Source: Bacillota bacterium
GTDB lineage: Bacteria; Bacillota; Sulfobacillia; RBS10-35; JAJYVN01
Assembly (NCBI GenBank): GCA_021791995.1
Contig: JAJYVN010000041.1
Coordinates: forward strand, 1-14,315
Length of the DNA stretch: 14,315 bases
Reading direction: 5' to 3'
Shown: in pieces, positions 6,296 to 13,735 of the stretch
How positions within the stretch are numbered: the stretch's first letter is position 1
Layout of the letters: each line of letters opens with the position of its first letter
Position numbers and translations under genes: made by a program
The notes under the pieces: model-generated
What the model saw: the letters and a program-made list of their open reading frames with translations, nothing else
Database searches by the model: none
What the model was told of the DNA's origin: nothing

Positions 6296-6936
6296 GCCCC
6301 GACGCTGGACATGACCGATGGACCGAGACCGTCGCCGTACGCAACAAGGCGCAACGCTGGGTGTTCGAGGCGTTGCAGGCGAAGTTCGCAGACTTCCCCT
6401 TTGCGATCCTCGGATTGGACTCCGAGAACGGCGGGGAGTTCATCAACCACCACCTAGCCGCGTACTGCATCCAGCACGGACGCACGTTCACCCGTTCGCG
6501 GGCGTTACGCAAGAACGAGAACTGCTACGTCGAACAGAAGAACTGGGCCGTGGTGCGTCGGACGGTCGGCTACCGGCGCTACGACACCCTTGAGCAAGTC
6601 GCCATGCTCAACGAGTTGTACGGCCACCTCCGCCTGTATACAAACTTCTTTCAGCGCACGCAGAAGCTGGTGCGCAAGGAGCGTCACGGCGCCAAGGTGC
6701 GGCGCATCTACGATAGCCCCCAAACGCCCTGCCGGCGCGTACTGGCCTCCTCCGAGGTCCCGCAGAGCGCGAAGGACCAAATGGCCTCGTTCTATCCCAC
6801 CCTCAACCCCGCTGCGCTACAGCGAGAGATCAACCGCTTGCAGTTGGCTCTACTGCAGATCACCCCGCAGCAGCCGTTGGCATCCACTCCGACACCGAGG
6901 CGCGGCCGTGCATTTCAGATCCACTCGTTCAAGTAG
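6296..6936 (+). pseudogene. 5'-truncated DDE integrase-core transposase
   Basis: From GTG 6361 the frame gives 191 residues of the C-terminal half of a DDE transposase. The second catalytic Asp lies in LGLDSENGGEFINHH (D20) and the Glu in NCYVEQKNW (E58), 37 residues apart. Next come VVRRTVGYRRYDT, a long basic tail and a TAG. Upstream, WTETVAVRNKAQRW continues in the same frame. The expected first-Asp region (TLDMTD, 6301-6318) is in a different frame and joins at once to WTE, consistent with a deletion of about 10 nt. All of the N-terminal half, including the DNA-binding domain, is missing. The fragment begins right after the IS3-family element, which probably removed its 5' part. It resembles IS elements with a single ORF of about 400 residues; I cannot name the family. 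Confidence 0.75.
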
Positions 6937-7273
6937 CGACGGAGACCGGGTGGAGATGACGGAAAACCGCGACGGAAGACGCTAACCAACGGCGTAGCGG
7001 CGTACGCCCCAGGCCCGCTCGGGATATCCCGAACCCATGCAGGGAGCAACGGGATCAGAGGGGCGAGATACTCCGGTTTCCCCTTTGCCCCCCCTTTCCA
7101 CCGGCCGCTCGTTAAGTACTTTTTTCTGTGAGGCAACGTATCCGCCCTCGTGTACTTCTTTAATATTGACGCCATGGGGGGCCCCCTCCGATCACCATCT
7201 GAATCCGGTTGCGGACCAGCGGCCGGGGCTCAATCACGAGATCTTCGAACCTCACGTATGGGCAAAGGGATGG
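6937..7273. other. Non-coding tail of the transposase remnant and intergenic space
   Basis: No gene is visible. The first 200 bp probably belong to the IS remnant. The stretch AGTACTTTTTTCTGTGAGGCAACG near 7115-7138 looks like an element end, but this is from memory of similar elements and I cannot confirm it. Two small dyads occur: GGCGTA/TACGCC at 6991-6996/7003-7008 and the 14-bp palindrome TCGGGATATCCCGA at 7019-7032. From 7140 to 7273 I see nothing of note and no clear terminator for the reductase that ends at 7274. Confidence 0.45.
7019..7032. repeat. 14-bp perfect palindrome
   Basis: TCGGGATATCCCGA is its own reverse complement. It lies downstream of the transposase remnant, probably within its non-coding tail. 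Confidence 0.5.
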
Positions 7274-8221
7274 TTACCGTGTCTCCTGCAGATTGAGCCA
7301 ATCAAGTTCTGTCGGGGTTAGCGTCACCTCCTGTGCCGCAAGGGCGTCCTCCAGGTGCGGCACCGTCCCCGGCCCGACGACCGCATACACCTCGAGCGGC
7401 AGGTCTAACACCCAGGCCAGCGCGATTTGCGTCGGTGTTCGGTCGCGCCTCGACGCCAAATCTTGCACGCGGCGCCACCGCTCCCAATTGCGTGGATCAT
7501 CATAGCGGCGAAAGTGCCTCCGAGCATCGGGATTCTCCGGGTTACCGCGTTCGGAGAAGAACCCCTGGGCCTGAGCGCTCCAGGCCAGGAGGGGAAAACG
7601 GGTGCGCTCGTACCACTGGAGCGCCTCGGGATCGCCTGAGACGGTGGCATGGCCCATGTGAGGAGGGTCCGTCGCAACGGCAAGGGCAAGGTTGGGGCTG
7701 CTTGCGACCATGCCCTGGAGGCCGTGGCTTGCAGCATAGGCGTTGGCCTCCTCGATGCGGCGCGGACTCCAGTTGGATCCGCCGAAGGCCCGGATCCGGC
7801 CATCGGTCAGGTGCTGGTTTAGACAGTCGATGATGGGGCCGACGGGAGCCTGTGGGTCATCACGATGGAGTAGGTAGAGGTCGATATGGTCGGTTCCGAG
7901 CCGCTCCAAGCTGAGGGTCAGCTCCTGGGTGATGACATCGGGTCGTACGCGCGGTCGCCATTCCGCATCGTGGTGCGCACCCTTGGTGATGATGACAACG
8001 TCGCTTCGAGCACTGCGCTCGGCGATCCACTGTCCTACCGCCCGCTCGCTCGCGCCGTCCCGACCGTAGTTGAAGGCGGTGTCAAGAGTGGTTCCCCCGG
8101 CCGCGCGGAAGGCGTCCAGCAGCGTGGTCGCCTTGTCCATGTTGTCCCTGCGCAAGCCGCCGCACCCCAAAATGATTCTGGAGACGGGCGTTTCGAGTCC
8201 GTGGAGTCGTCCGTAGCGCAT
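7274..8221 (-). CDS. Aldo/keto reductase family protein
   Basis: A 315-residue single-domain protein of typical AKR size. The catalytic tetrad is visible: D47 and Y52 in LDTAFNYG, K80 in VIITKG, H119 in LYLLHRDDP. GASERAVGQWI, GGSNWSPRRIEEA, LLAWSAQAQGFFS and the C-terminal cofactor-binding region (AVVGPGTVPHLEDAL) follow in family order. It should reduce aldehydes, ketones or sugars with NAD(P)H in the cytoplasm; the substrate is unknown, and the layout resembles the group with activity on sugars or hydroxy-ketones. The ATG at 8219-8221 is chosen because GAGGGGG lies 8 nt upstream. The frame stays open to 8560, but that part is antisense to yqfC and not protein-like. The gene runs divergently from the yqfC operon with a 127-bp gap. 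No partner gene suggests a pathway. Confidence 0.9.
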   Translation of the reverse strand: MRYGRLHGLETPVSRIILGCGGLRRDNMDKATTLLDAFRAAGGTTLDTAFNYGRDGASERAVGQWIAERSARSDVVIITKGAHHDAEWRPRVRPDVITQELTLSLERLGTDHIDLYLLHRDDPQAPVGPIIDCLNQHLTDGRIRAFGGSNWSPRRIEEANAYAASHGLQGMVASSPNLALAVATDPPHMGHATVSGDPEALQWYERTRFPLLAWSAQAQGFFSERGNPENPDARRHFRRYDDPRNWERWRRVQDLASRRDRTPTQIALAWVLDLPLEVYAVVGPGTVPHLEDALAAQEVTLTPTELDWLNLQETR

Positions 8222-8348
8222 CCAGATCGCCCCCTCGGCGCGTTGGCTTCCGCTTTCCGGGCTTGGTTCCTGCAACGGACCGGATTCTAGTGCGGAGGAT
8301 TGGCACATACCCTTGGACAGGGCCCCGGCGAGGAGGAGAAGGCACTCG

Positions 8349-8654
8349 GTGGCAAGGAACACAACGCCGGGGGAGCACCCGCGTTCGGAGCCGCGGTGGC
8401 GAACGGGGGTCGTGGATCTTCTGGAAGTGTCCCCGGATCTTGTCTTCGACCTCCCGCGCGTGACGGCCATCGGCAGCATGTATTTGTGTGTGGAGAACCA
8501 CCGGGGGCTCGAGACCTTCACGCCTGAACGCATCATCATCGCTGTTCCCGGGGGCCGCATTGTGGTTGACGGTCAGGACCTGCGGGTGGCCACACTGCAT
8601 GCACGGGAGATCACCCTGGCCGGTCGCTTGCGGCAGATCACCTTTCCGGAGTGA
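8349..8654 (+). CDS. yqfC: YqfC family sporulation-associated protein
   Basis: A 101-residue protein. Its second half, ENHRGLETFTPERIIIAVPGG onward with a series of beta-strand-like repeats, is characteristic of YqfC. The core begins at DLVFDLPRVTAIG. YqfC proteins occur in endospore formers directly before yqfD; the biochemical role is not established. The GTG start at 8349 is the best fit: AGGAGGAGAAGG (8331-8342) lies upstream and the length matches the family (about 95 residues). An in-frame TTG at 8313 would add 12 basic residues. The stop codon overlaps the GTG of the next gene (GTGA, 8651-8654), suggesting translational coupling. This is the first gene of a six-gene operon. Confidence 0.85.
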   Translation: MARNTTPGEHPRSEPRWRTGVVDLLEVSPDLVFDLPRVTAIGSMYLCVENHRGLETFTPERIIIAVPGGRIVVDGQDLRVATLHAREITLAGRLRQITFPE

Positions 8655-9232
8655 CTCTTGGTTCGGGTGGTGGGGAGAGGTTGTTCAGCCGGCTCGTGGT
8701 CTGGCTTCGCGGAACGGTTGCGTTGCGTGTTCGCACCGCACAACCCGAGGTCTTTTTGAACCGGGCAATCGAACGGGGGATCCCGCTGCGTGACGCAGTG
8801 GTGACCGGCGATGGCCTGGTAGTGCTTGTATGGCTGCGGGATGCCAAGCGGATACGGCCCGCCGTGTGGGCCTGTCACGGACATGCCACCTTTGTTCGCC
8901 GGTTGGGGGCACCGTTTGTGCTGCGTCGCATTCTGCGACGTCCCGTATTGCTCCTTGCGTGTGCGGTCGCGATTTTCACCCTCTATCTCGGCAGCAGTCA
9001 CATCTGGGTGATACAGGTGGACGGGGTGGGATGGATCCCTCCGGCGCGCATTGAGGCAGCTGCTGCGAAATTGGGTGTACGTCCTGGGGTTCCGCGTTCG
9101 CACGTGGACGCGATCGCCGTGTCGCGGCGGTTGCCACGGCTTGTTCCGGGTCTGACATGGGCGGGGGTCACCCTGCGTGGCGTGGTTGCAACCATCTCTG
9201 TGGGGGAGTCCATTCGGGTTGCGCCGGAGTAG
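8651..9232 (+). CDS. yqfD: YqfD family protein, N-terminal part, ended by an in-frame amber codon
   Basis: 193 residues matching the first half of YqfD: a small alpha/beta domain (LRVRTAQPEVFLNRAIERGI), a transmembrane helix at about residues 98-115 (VLLLACAVAIFTLYLGSS) and an extracytoplasmic segment starting HIWVIQVDG. In a full YqfD (about 400 residues in Bacillus subtilis) the chain continues. Here it stops at TAG 9230-9232, and the same frame then resumes as AQGKMAGDIVATTAGLVTS. The two parts with the intervening codons total 418 residues, the expected size. The role is in sporulation, by family association. The GTG start overlaps the yqfC stop. A nonsense mutation, readthrough or a sequence error are all possible; which applies cannot be told from the sequence. 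Confidence 0.8.
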   Translation: MTLGSGGGERLFSRLVVWLRGTVALRVRTAQPEVFLNRAIERGIPLRDAVVTGDGLVVLVWLRDAKRIRPAVWACHGHATFVRRLGAPFVLRRILRRPVLLLACAVAIFTLYLGSSHIWVIQVDGVGWIPPARIEAAAAKLGVRPGVPRSHVDAIAVSRRLPRLVPGLTWAGVTLRGVVATISVGESIRVAPE

Positions 9233-9244
9233 GCGCAGGGCAAG

Positions 9245-9907
9245 ATGGCCGGAGATATCGTCGCAACGACCGCTGGCCTTGTGACGTCGATCACGGTAGC
9301 CTCCGGTCAGGCACAGGTGACACCAGGACAGCAGGTGAAGAAAGGACAGGTGCTGATCGCTGGCGTAGCGCTCTTACCAATCGGTCGGACCCGACAGAGC
9401 GGGGTGACGGGGGTTCATACGATCGCGGTTCATGCGGGGGGCACCGTGCTTGCCACCAAATGGATCGCGGCCTTTTCGACGGCGCCCCTGGTGGCGGACC
9501 TGGGATTACCCACGGGAAATGTCGTGGTCCGACACGCGCTGATGATTGGAGGGCTCCATGTCTCCCTACGATTGCGCGGGGTGCCTTTCGGGAACTATGT
9601 CCTCTACCGACAGGTATACCGACCGATCGGATGGAGGACGGTCTACCTTCCCATCGAATATACAACATTAACCTATCGCAAGGTTCATTACGTTTATCGG
9701 CGACTCAGTTGGAATGAGGCAGCCGATGCCGCCGCAGCCGTTGCTCGTTCGTACCTCCTCACCCATCTGCCGGCGAAATCTCGGGTCTTGGAGGAGCGAA
9801 TGCAGGTGACGGCCGTCGGAAGTGGCGCGGTGGGAGTACAATTGATGATGGAAGTCGAAGAGAATATCGGTACGTTCCGGCCGATCGCGGTGACGAGCTC
9901 CGGATGA
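9245..9907 (+). CDS. yqfD: YqfD family protein, C-terminal part, in frame after the amber codon
   Basis: 220 residues from an ATG 12 nt past the amber codon. It begins with the biotinyl-like barrel region typical of the YqfD C-terminal half (GDIVATTAGLVTSITVASG, then VKKGQVLIAG) and runs to the end of the family (AAVARSYLLTHLP, EENIGTFRPI). No obvious signal peptide or transmembrane helix precedes it. If translated separately it would stay in the cytoplasm, whereas in the intact protein this part follows the membrane helix. The upstream AGGGCAAG is a poor ribosome-binding site, so independent initiation would be weak unless coupled to termination at the TAG. The TGA stop overlaps the phoH start as ATGA. 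Confidence 0.75.
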   Translation: MAGDIVATTAGLVTSITVASGQAQVTPGQQVKKGQVLIAGVALLPIGRTRQSGVTGVHTIAVHAGGTVLATKWIAAFSTAPLVADLGLPTGNVVVRHALMIGGLHVSLRLRGVPFGNYVLYRQVYRPIGWRTVYLPIEYTTLTYRKVHYVYRRLSWNEAADAAAAVARSYLLTHLPAKSRVLEERMQVTAVGSGAVGVQLMMEVEENIGTFRPIAVTSSG

Positions 9908-10944
9908 GCGGCACGCCGGATTCTCCGGCGGGAAAGGCGAGTGGGCCCTTGCAGGTGGAGGTGGAGCCCCAGGTTCTTGCGGTACCAGATAATCAGCGCG
10001 CCATTCAGTTGTACGGACCCAGAGAGGAAAACCTTCGGGTGATCGAGGCGGGTATGGGCGTGACGATCCGTGCCCGCGGCAATGAGGTCTCGGTCGCCGG
10101 GTCCGAGGCGGATGTGCAGCGTACCATGACACTGCTGCGACAACTCCTCACATTGACGGAGCAGGGCCGTGAACTCACGGCGCATGATGTCCGTTACGCG
10201 GTGGACGTGGTGCAGCGTGGGGAGGAGCAGCGGCTGGCCGACCTTTGGCAGCAGGTTGTCTGCACGACCGTGCGTGGTCGGACGATCCGCCCCAAGACCT
10301 TGGGGCAACAGCGCTACGTTGAGGCGATGCGTAGGGACTCCCTGGTTTTTTGCATCGGGCCTGCTGGAACCGGAAAGACCTACCTGGCTATGGCGATGGC
10401 GATCACGGCCTTTAAGAATCGTGAGGTTGAGCGGATTATCCTGACACGGCCCGCCGTTGAGGCGGGGGAAAAACTCGGGTTTCTTCCGGGGGATCTGCAG
10501 GAGAAGGTCGATCCCTATCTCCGTCCGCTCTACGATGCCATGTTCGATATCATGGGCGTTGAGGCCTATGAACGCCATGTTCAGCGCGGGTCGATCGAGA
10601 TCGCCCCCCTCGCCTACATGCGCGGCCGCACGCTGGATGATGCCTTTGTGATTTTGGACGAGGCGCAGAACACAACAAACGAACAGATGAAGATGTTCCT
10701 GACCCGACTCGGCTTCGGCAGCCGTGCGGTCGTGACAGGGGATATCACCCAGATTGATCTGGCGCCGGATCGTGAATCCGGCTTGGCCGAGGTGCGGCAT
10801 GTGCTCGCGGACGTGCCTGGCATTGCGATGATCTATTTGGACAAGGCCGACGTTGTTCGTCACCCGTTGGTCCAAGCCATCATCCGAGCCTATCAAGAGC
10901 ATGAGAGCGCACGTGGAAGTGGCGCGCGCCCATCCATGCCCTGA
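9904..10944 (+). CDS. phoH: PhoH family ATPase (PhoH-like/YbeZ type)
   Basis: A 346-residue P-loop protein of usual length. Residues 18-85 form a KH-like nucleic-acid-binding N-terminal domain. The Walker A motif GPAGTGKT is at 152-159 and Walker B VILDEAQN at 249-256. TGDITQIDL (278-286) matches the motif III region of SF1-like helicases. TRPAVEAGEKLGFLPGDL is diagnostic for PhoH. The family binds ATP and is linked to RNA metabolism; it is commonly encoded near ybeY, as here, and PhoH-like proteins are thought to act with YbeY on ribosomal RNA. The ATG overlaps the yqfD stop (ATGA). The coding sequence is intact and unremarkable, which argues that the operon is functional despite the amber codon upstream. 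Confidence 0.95.
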   Translation: MSGTPDSPAGKASGPLQVEVEPQVLAVPDNQRAIQLYGPREENLRVIEAGMGVTIRARGNEVSVAGSEADVQRTMTLLRQLLTLTEQGRELTAHDVRYAVDVVQRGEEQRLADLWQQVVCTTVRGRTIRPKTLGQQRYVEAMRRDSLVFCIGPAGTGKTYLAMAMAITAFKNREVERIILTRPAVEAGEKLGFLPGDLQEKVDPYLRPLYDAMFDIMGVEAYERHVQRGSIEIAPLAYMRGRTLDDAFVILDEAQNTTNEQMKMFLTRLGFGSRAVVTGDITQIDLAPDRESGLAEVRHVLADVPGIAMIYLDKADVVRHPLVQAIIRAYQEHESARGSGARPSMP

Positions 10945-10988
10945 ATGCTGCGGCACAGGCAGAGGGGGCCGATGTCATCCAAGCGTTG

Positions 10989-13235
10989 ATGGATCGGGTG
11001 CGATCGCTGGTGGGGCTCCTCGCCGCGGTTGGTGGCAACCGGGCCGTTCGCCGGGTTTTTTGGGTGAGCGTCTTCGGGGTTGCCGCCGTCCTCGTCTTTT
11101 TGTCCGTCACCCTTCCGGGTGAGGTAACGTTGCGGGCGGGGGAGATTGCGCCATACACGATCGAGGCACCCGAGGACTTCGTTAACCAACCGGTGACCGA
11201 TGCCTTGAAGCAAGAAGCGGCGTCCAAGGTGCAACCCATCTATACGAACGATGCTACCGTGACACAGGAGGTGCTGGCGGCCTTTCAAGGTGCGATACAG
11301 GACCTGAGCGAGGCCCAGCAGACGCTGGTTTCCGCTTTGAGCGCATCGACGACGGTGAGCAGTTCCACCAGTGTGTCCTCTGGGTCTGCGAAGGTGGCTT
11401 CCAGTCAGACCGCGCCTGTGACGCTGAACGGTGAGGCCCAGGATGTCAGCCAGGAACTGCAGGTGCCTGGCGTCTCCCTTACCGCGTACGCCGAAGTTCT
11501 GAGCATGCCGAGCGCAACGCTCTCGTCGCTGGAGGATCACGCTGACCTTGATCTGAGTGCACTGCTCAGCACGGGCGTGCAGCAGTCGGCTTTGACGACC
11601 GATGCGGCGAGCCTAGAGCAGGAAATTCAAGCGGGGAGCGGGTCCCCGGCGGTCCTCGCCTTTCTTGCAGCGCTGGCGGCGCATGACCTGAAAGCCAACC
11701 AGTTCGTCGATACTGCAGCGACCACGGCCGCCCAGCAGGCGGCGATGGATGCAGTGACCCCGGTGGTGGTGGCGCGTGGCCAGGTGATTGTGCGCGCGGG
11801 AGACCCGGTGACTGCGACGGATGTGATGCTCTTGCAGGAGGCGGGCCTCGCGCATCCCGGTGGGCCGTTGGCCGTGATTGGCGGAGCGGTGGCGCTGGTG
11901 TTGGGTTTGATGGCGCTCGTTTGGGCCTATCTAAACCGCTTCTATCGTCGCGGCCTACAAAGTGAATCACACTTGGTTCTGGTCGGGTCGCTGCTCGTTG
12001 GGTCTCTTGCTGCGACGCGGCTCGGCATGGAAATCTCACCCTTTCTGGCTCCGACCAGCTGGTTCGCCATCTTGGCCGCGGTGGGCATGGGTGATCAGCC
12101 CGCCTTCTTTGTGGGAGCCCTCGGCGGTTTGATGGTCGGCCTTCTGACCCACTCCTTCGCCGCGTTTGTCACGAGTACGGTAAGCGCATGGGTAACGGTC
12201 TTTGTGCTGGGGCGCGTGGATCAGCGGGGGCAACTTTGGCGAGCTGGCGTCTATGCGGCTCTGGCGGGTGTGGCGGCAATGGCTCTTTTGGTGCTGTTCG
12301 CCGGGCAAAACCCAGCGCTCGCGGGGGAGCTCCGGGGGGCCGCATCGACAACGGTTCCGGTGTGGAGGGACATGGCGGCGGCCGGGGGGGCAGGGCTTCT
12401 GGGCGCTGCCCTGGCGATCGGCACCCTCCCATACATTGAGGCCCTGGGCATGCTCACAACCTTCCACTTGCAGGAACTGGCCAATCCCGGCCGCCCTTTG
12501 CTCCGACGTCTGATGGCCGAGGCACCCGGCACCTATCACCACAGCCTGATGGTGGCCAATCTGGCCGAGGCCGCCTGCCAGGTAGTGGGGGGAGATCCGC
12601 TCCTCGTGCGGGCCGGAGCCTATTACCATGACATCGGCAAGATGAAGCGGCCGCAATTTTTTGTGGAGAACCAGTTGGGCGGTGAGAACCCGCACGACAA
12701 GCTCTCCCCCCACCTCTCGGCCCGGGTCATCGCGAGCCATGTGCGGGACGGTGTGGAGTATGGGCGAAAGGCAGCCCTGCCGCGCGAGATCGTTAACATC
12801 ATCCGTTCCCACCACGGTACGACAATCATCCGCTACTTCTACGAGCGCGCTCGCCAGCAGGTGGGTGGAGTGCTCGACGAGGCTCCGTTTCGATACGAAG
12901 GGCCCAGGCCGCAGACCAGGGAGGAGGCGGTGGTCATGTTGGCCGATTCGGTGGAGGCGGCGGTGCGTGCACACAAGGATCCCACCGCCAACCAGATCGA
13001 GGAGGTGATCCATTCCGTGATTGCGGAGCGTATGGAGGATGGCCAACTCAGTCGTTCCCCGCTTACACTCCGGGATGTGGATTCGATCACTCAGACCTTT
13101 CAGCGCATCCTCGTTGGCGCGTACCATGCTCGCATTGAGTATCCGGAGCAGTTGGCCGCGGAAGTGTCGCGGCAACCCGCCTCGGAGGAGTCGGTTGCGA
13201 CGGTGCTCTCATTACGCCATCGGCGCCGGCCCTGA
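10989..13235 (+). CDS. pgpH: 7TM-HD domain phosphodiesterase PgpH/YqfF
   Basis: A 748-residue membrane protein. A transmembrane helix (residues about 20-38, FWVSVFGVAAVLVFLSVTL) is followed by a large extracytoplasmic domain (about 40-295) containing a Ser/Thr-rich low-complexity insertion (about 115-150). Then come seven closely spaced transmembrane helices (about 297-490) and a C-terminal HD hydrolase domain. Metal ligands are visible: HHS at 517-519, HD at 547-548 in YYHDIGK, and HH at 608-609 in IRSHHGT. Characterised PgpH enzymes hydrolyse cyclic di-AMP to pApA and so tune potassium, turgor and cell-wall homeostasis. The ATG at 10989 (or the preceding TTG) lies 44 bp past phoH and lacks a well-spaced ribosome-binding site. 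The frame is open upstream to a CTG that overlaps the phoH stop. The TGA stop overlaps the next ATG. Confidence 0.95.
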   Translation: MDRVRSLVGLLAAVGGNRAVRRVFWVSVFGVAAVLVFLSVTLPGEVTLRAGEIAPYTIEAPEDFVNQPVTDALKQEAASKVQPIYTNDATVTQEVLAAFQGAIQDLSEAQQTLVSALSASTTVSSSTSVSSGSAKVASSQTAPVTLNGEAQDVSQELQVPGVSLTAYAEVLSMPSATLSSLEDHADLDLSALLSTGVQQSALTTDAASLEQEIQAGSGSPAVLAFLAALAAHDLKANQFVDTAATTAAQQAAMDAVTPVVVARGQVIVRAGDPVTATDVMLLQEAGLAHPGGPLAVIGGAVALVLGLMALVWAYLNRFYRRGLQSESHLVLVGSLLVGSLAATRLGMEISPFLAPTSWFAILAAVGMGDQPAFFVGALGGLMVGLLTHSFAAFVTSTVSAWVTVFVLGRVDQRGQLWRAGVYAALAGVAAMALLVLFAGQNPALAGELRGAASTTVPVWRDMAAAGGAGLLGAALAIGTLPYIEALGMLTTFHLQELANPGRPLLRRLMAEAPGTYHHSLMVANLAEAACQVVGGDPLLVRAGAYYHDIGKMKRPQFFVENQLGGENPHDKLSPHLSARVIASHVRDGVEYGRKAALPREIVNIIRSHHGTTIIRYFYERARQQVGGVLDEAPFRYEGPRPQTREEAVVMLADSVEAAVRAHKDPTANQIEEVIHSVIAERMEDGQLSRSPLTLRDVDSITQTFQRILVGAYHARIEYPEQLAAEVSRQPASEESVATVLSLRHRRRP

Positions 13236-13735
13236 TGCTACAATTGCGGCGGGTTAACCGCGTAGGGGGTAGGGTCGTGCCGGTGGCGCTGTCACGGGAG
13301 GATCACGTCAGGGCATGGACGACCGAGGAGCGCGCTGCGGTGCGGGCCGTGGTGGAAGCGATCCTGGCGGCGGAGGGAAGACCGGGGGTGGAGGTGTCCG
13401 TGCATCTGGGGGATGATGCGCTCCTATGGCAGCTCAACCGCACCTACCGCAGGATCGATCGCCCCACAGACGTGCTCGCCTTCAGCGCGGAGGGCGATCC
13501 GATACCCGCTGACCGCGACTTCCTGGGGGATATCGTGATTTCCTTAGAACGCGCGGAGGCGCAGGCTGAGGAGTATGGGCACACGCTACGCCGTGAACTC
13601 TGCTTTTTGGCCGCGCATGGCACGCTCCATCTCCTTGGGTATGATCATGAAACTCCCGAGGGGGAGGCGGCGATGACGGCCGCCGCGGAGGCGGTCCTCC
13701 ATCGGCTTGGGATCGACCGCGGGGTCGGTCCGTGA
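13235..13735 (+). CDS. ybeY: Endoribonuclease YbeY (rRNA maturation factor)
   Basis: A 166-residue protein with the YbeY zinc-site signature HGTLHLLGYDH (H128, H132, H138). It is preceded by LGDIVISLERA and by the conserved RRIDRPTDVLAFS, where the Asp-Val-Leu-Ser/Phe-rich loop is typical. YbeY is a single-strand-specific RNase needed for 16S rRNA 3'-end maturation and ribosome quality control. The ATG at 13235 shares its A with the yqfF stop (TGATG), and the stop overlaps the next GTG. The first 15-20 residues (MLQLRRVNRVGGRV) extend beyond the usual N-terminus. An internal GTG at 13277 is an alternative start without a better ribosome-binding site. Confidence 0.93.
   Translation: MLQLRRVNRVGGRVVPVALSREDHVRAWTTEERAAVRAVVEAILAAEGRPGVEVSVHLGDDALLWQLNRTYRRIDRPTDVLAFSAEGDPIPADRDFLGDIVISLERAEAQAEEYGHTLRRELCFLAAHGTLHLLGYDHETPEGEAAMTAAAEAVLHRLGIDRGVGP

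Noticed and set aside
8222..8348. Promoters for the divergent reductase and yqfC operon
   Set aside because: Only poor matches such as TTGGTT with TTCTAG were seen; not strong enough to annotate, and a sporulation sigma factor may be used.
8222..8560. N-terminal extension of the aldo/keto reductase
   Set aside because: It overlaps yqfC on the opposite strand, and the ATG at 8221 has a good ribosome-binding site and gives the family length.
9694..10956. Long minus-strand open frame (420 codons) opposite phoH
   Set aside because: It is the antisense of a clearly conserved PhoH gene; its protein is His/Arg-rich and has no family features.
12036..13175. Long minus-strand open frame (379 codons) opposite pgpH
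   Set aside because: Shadow of the HD and membrane domains of PgpH on the other strand, an effect of high GC content.
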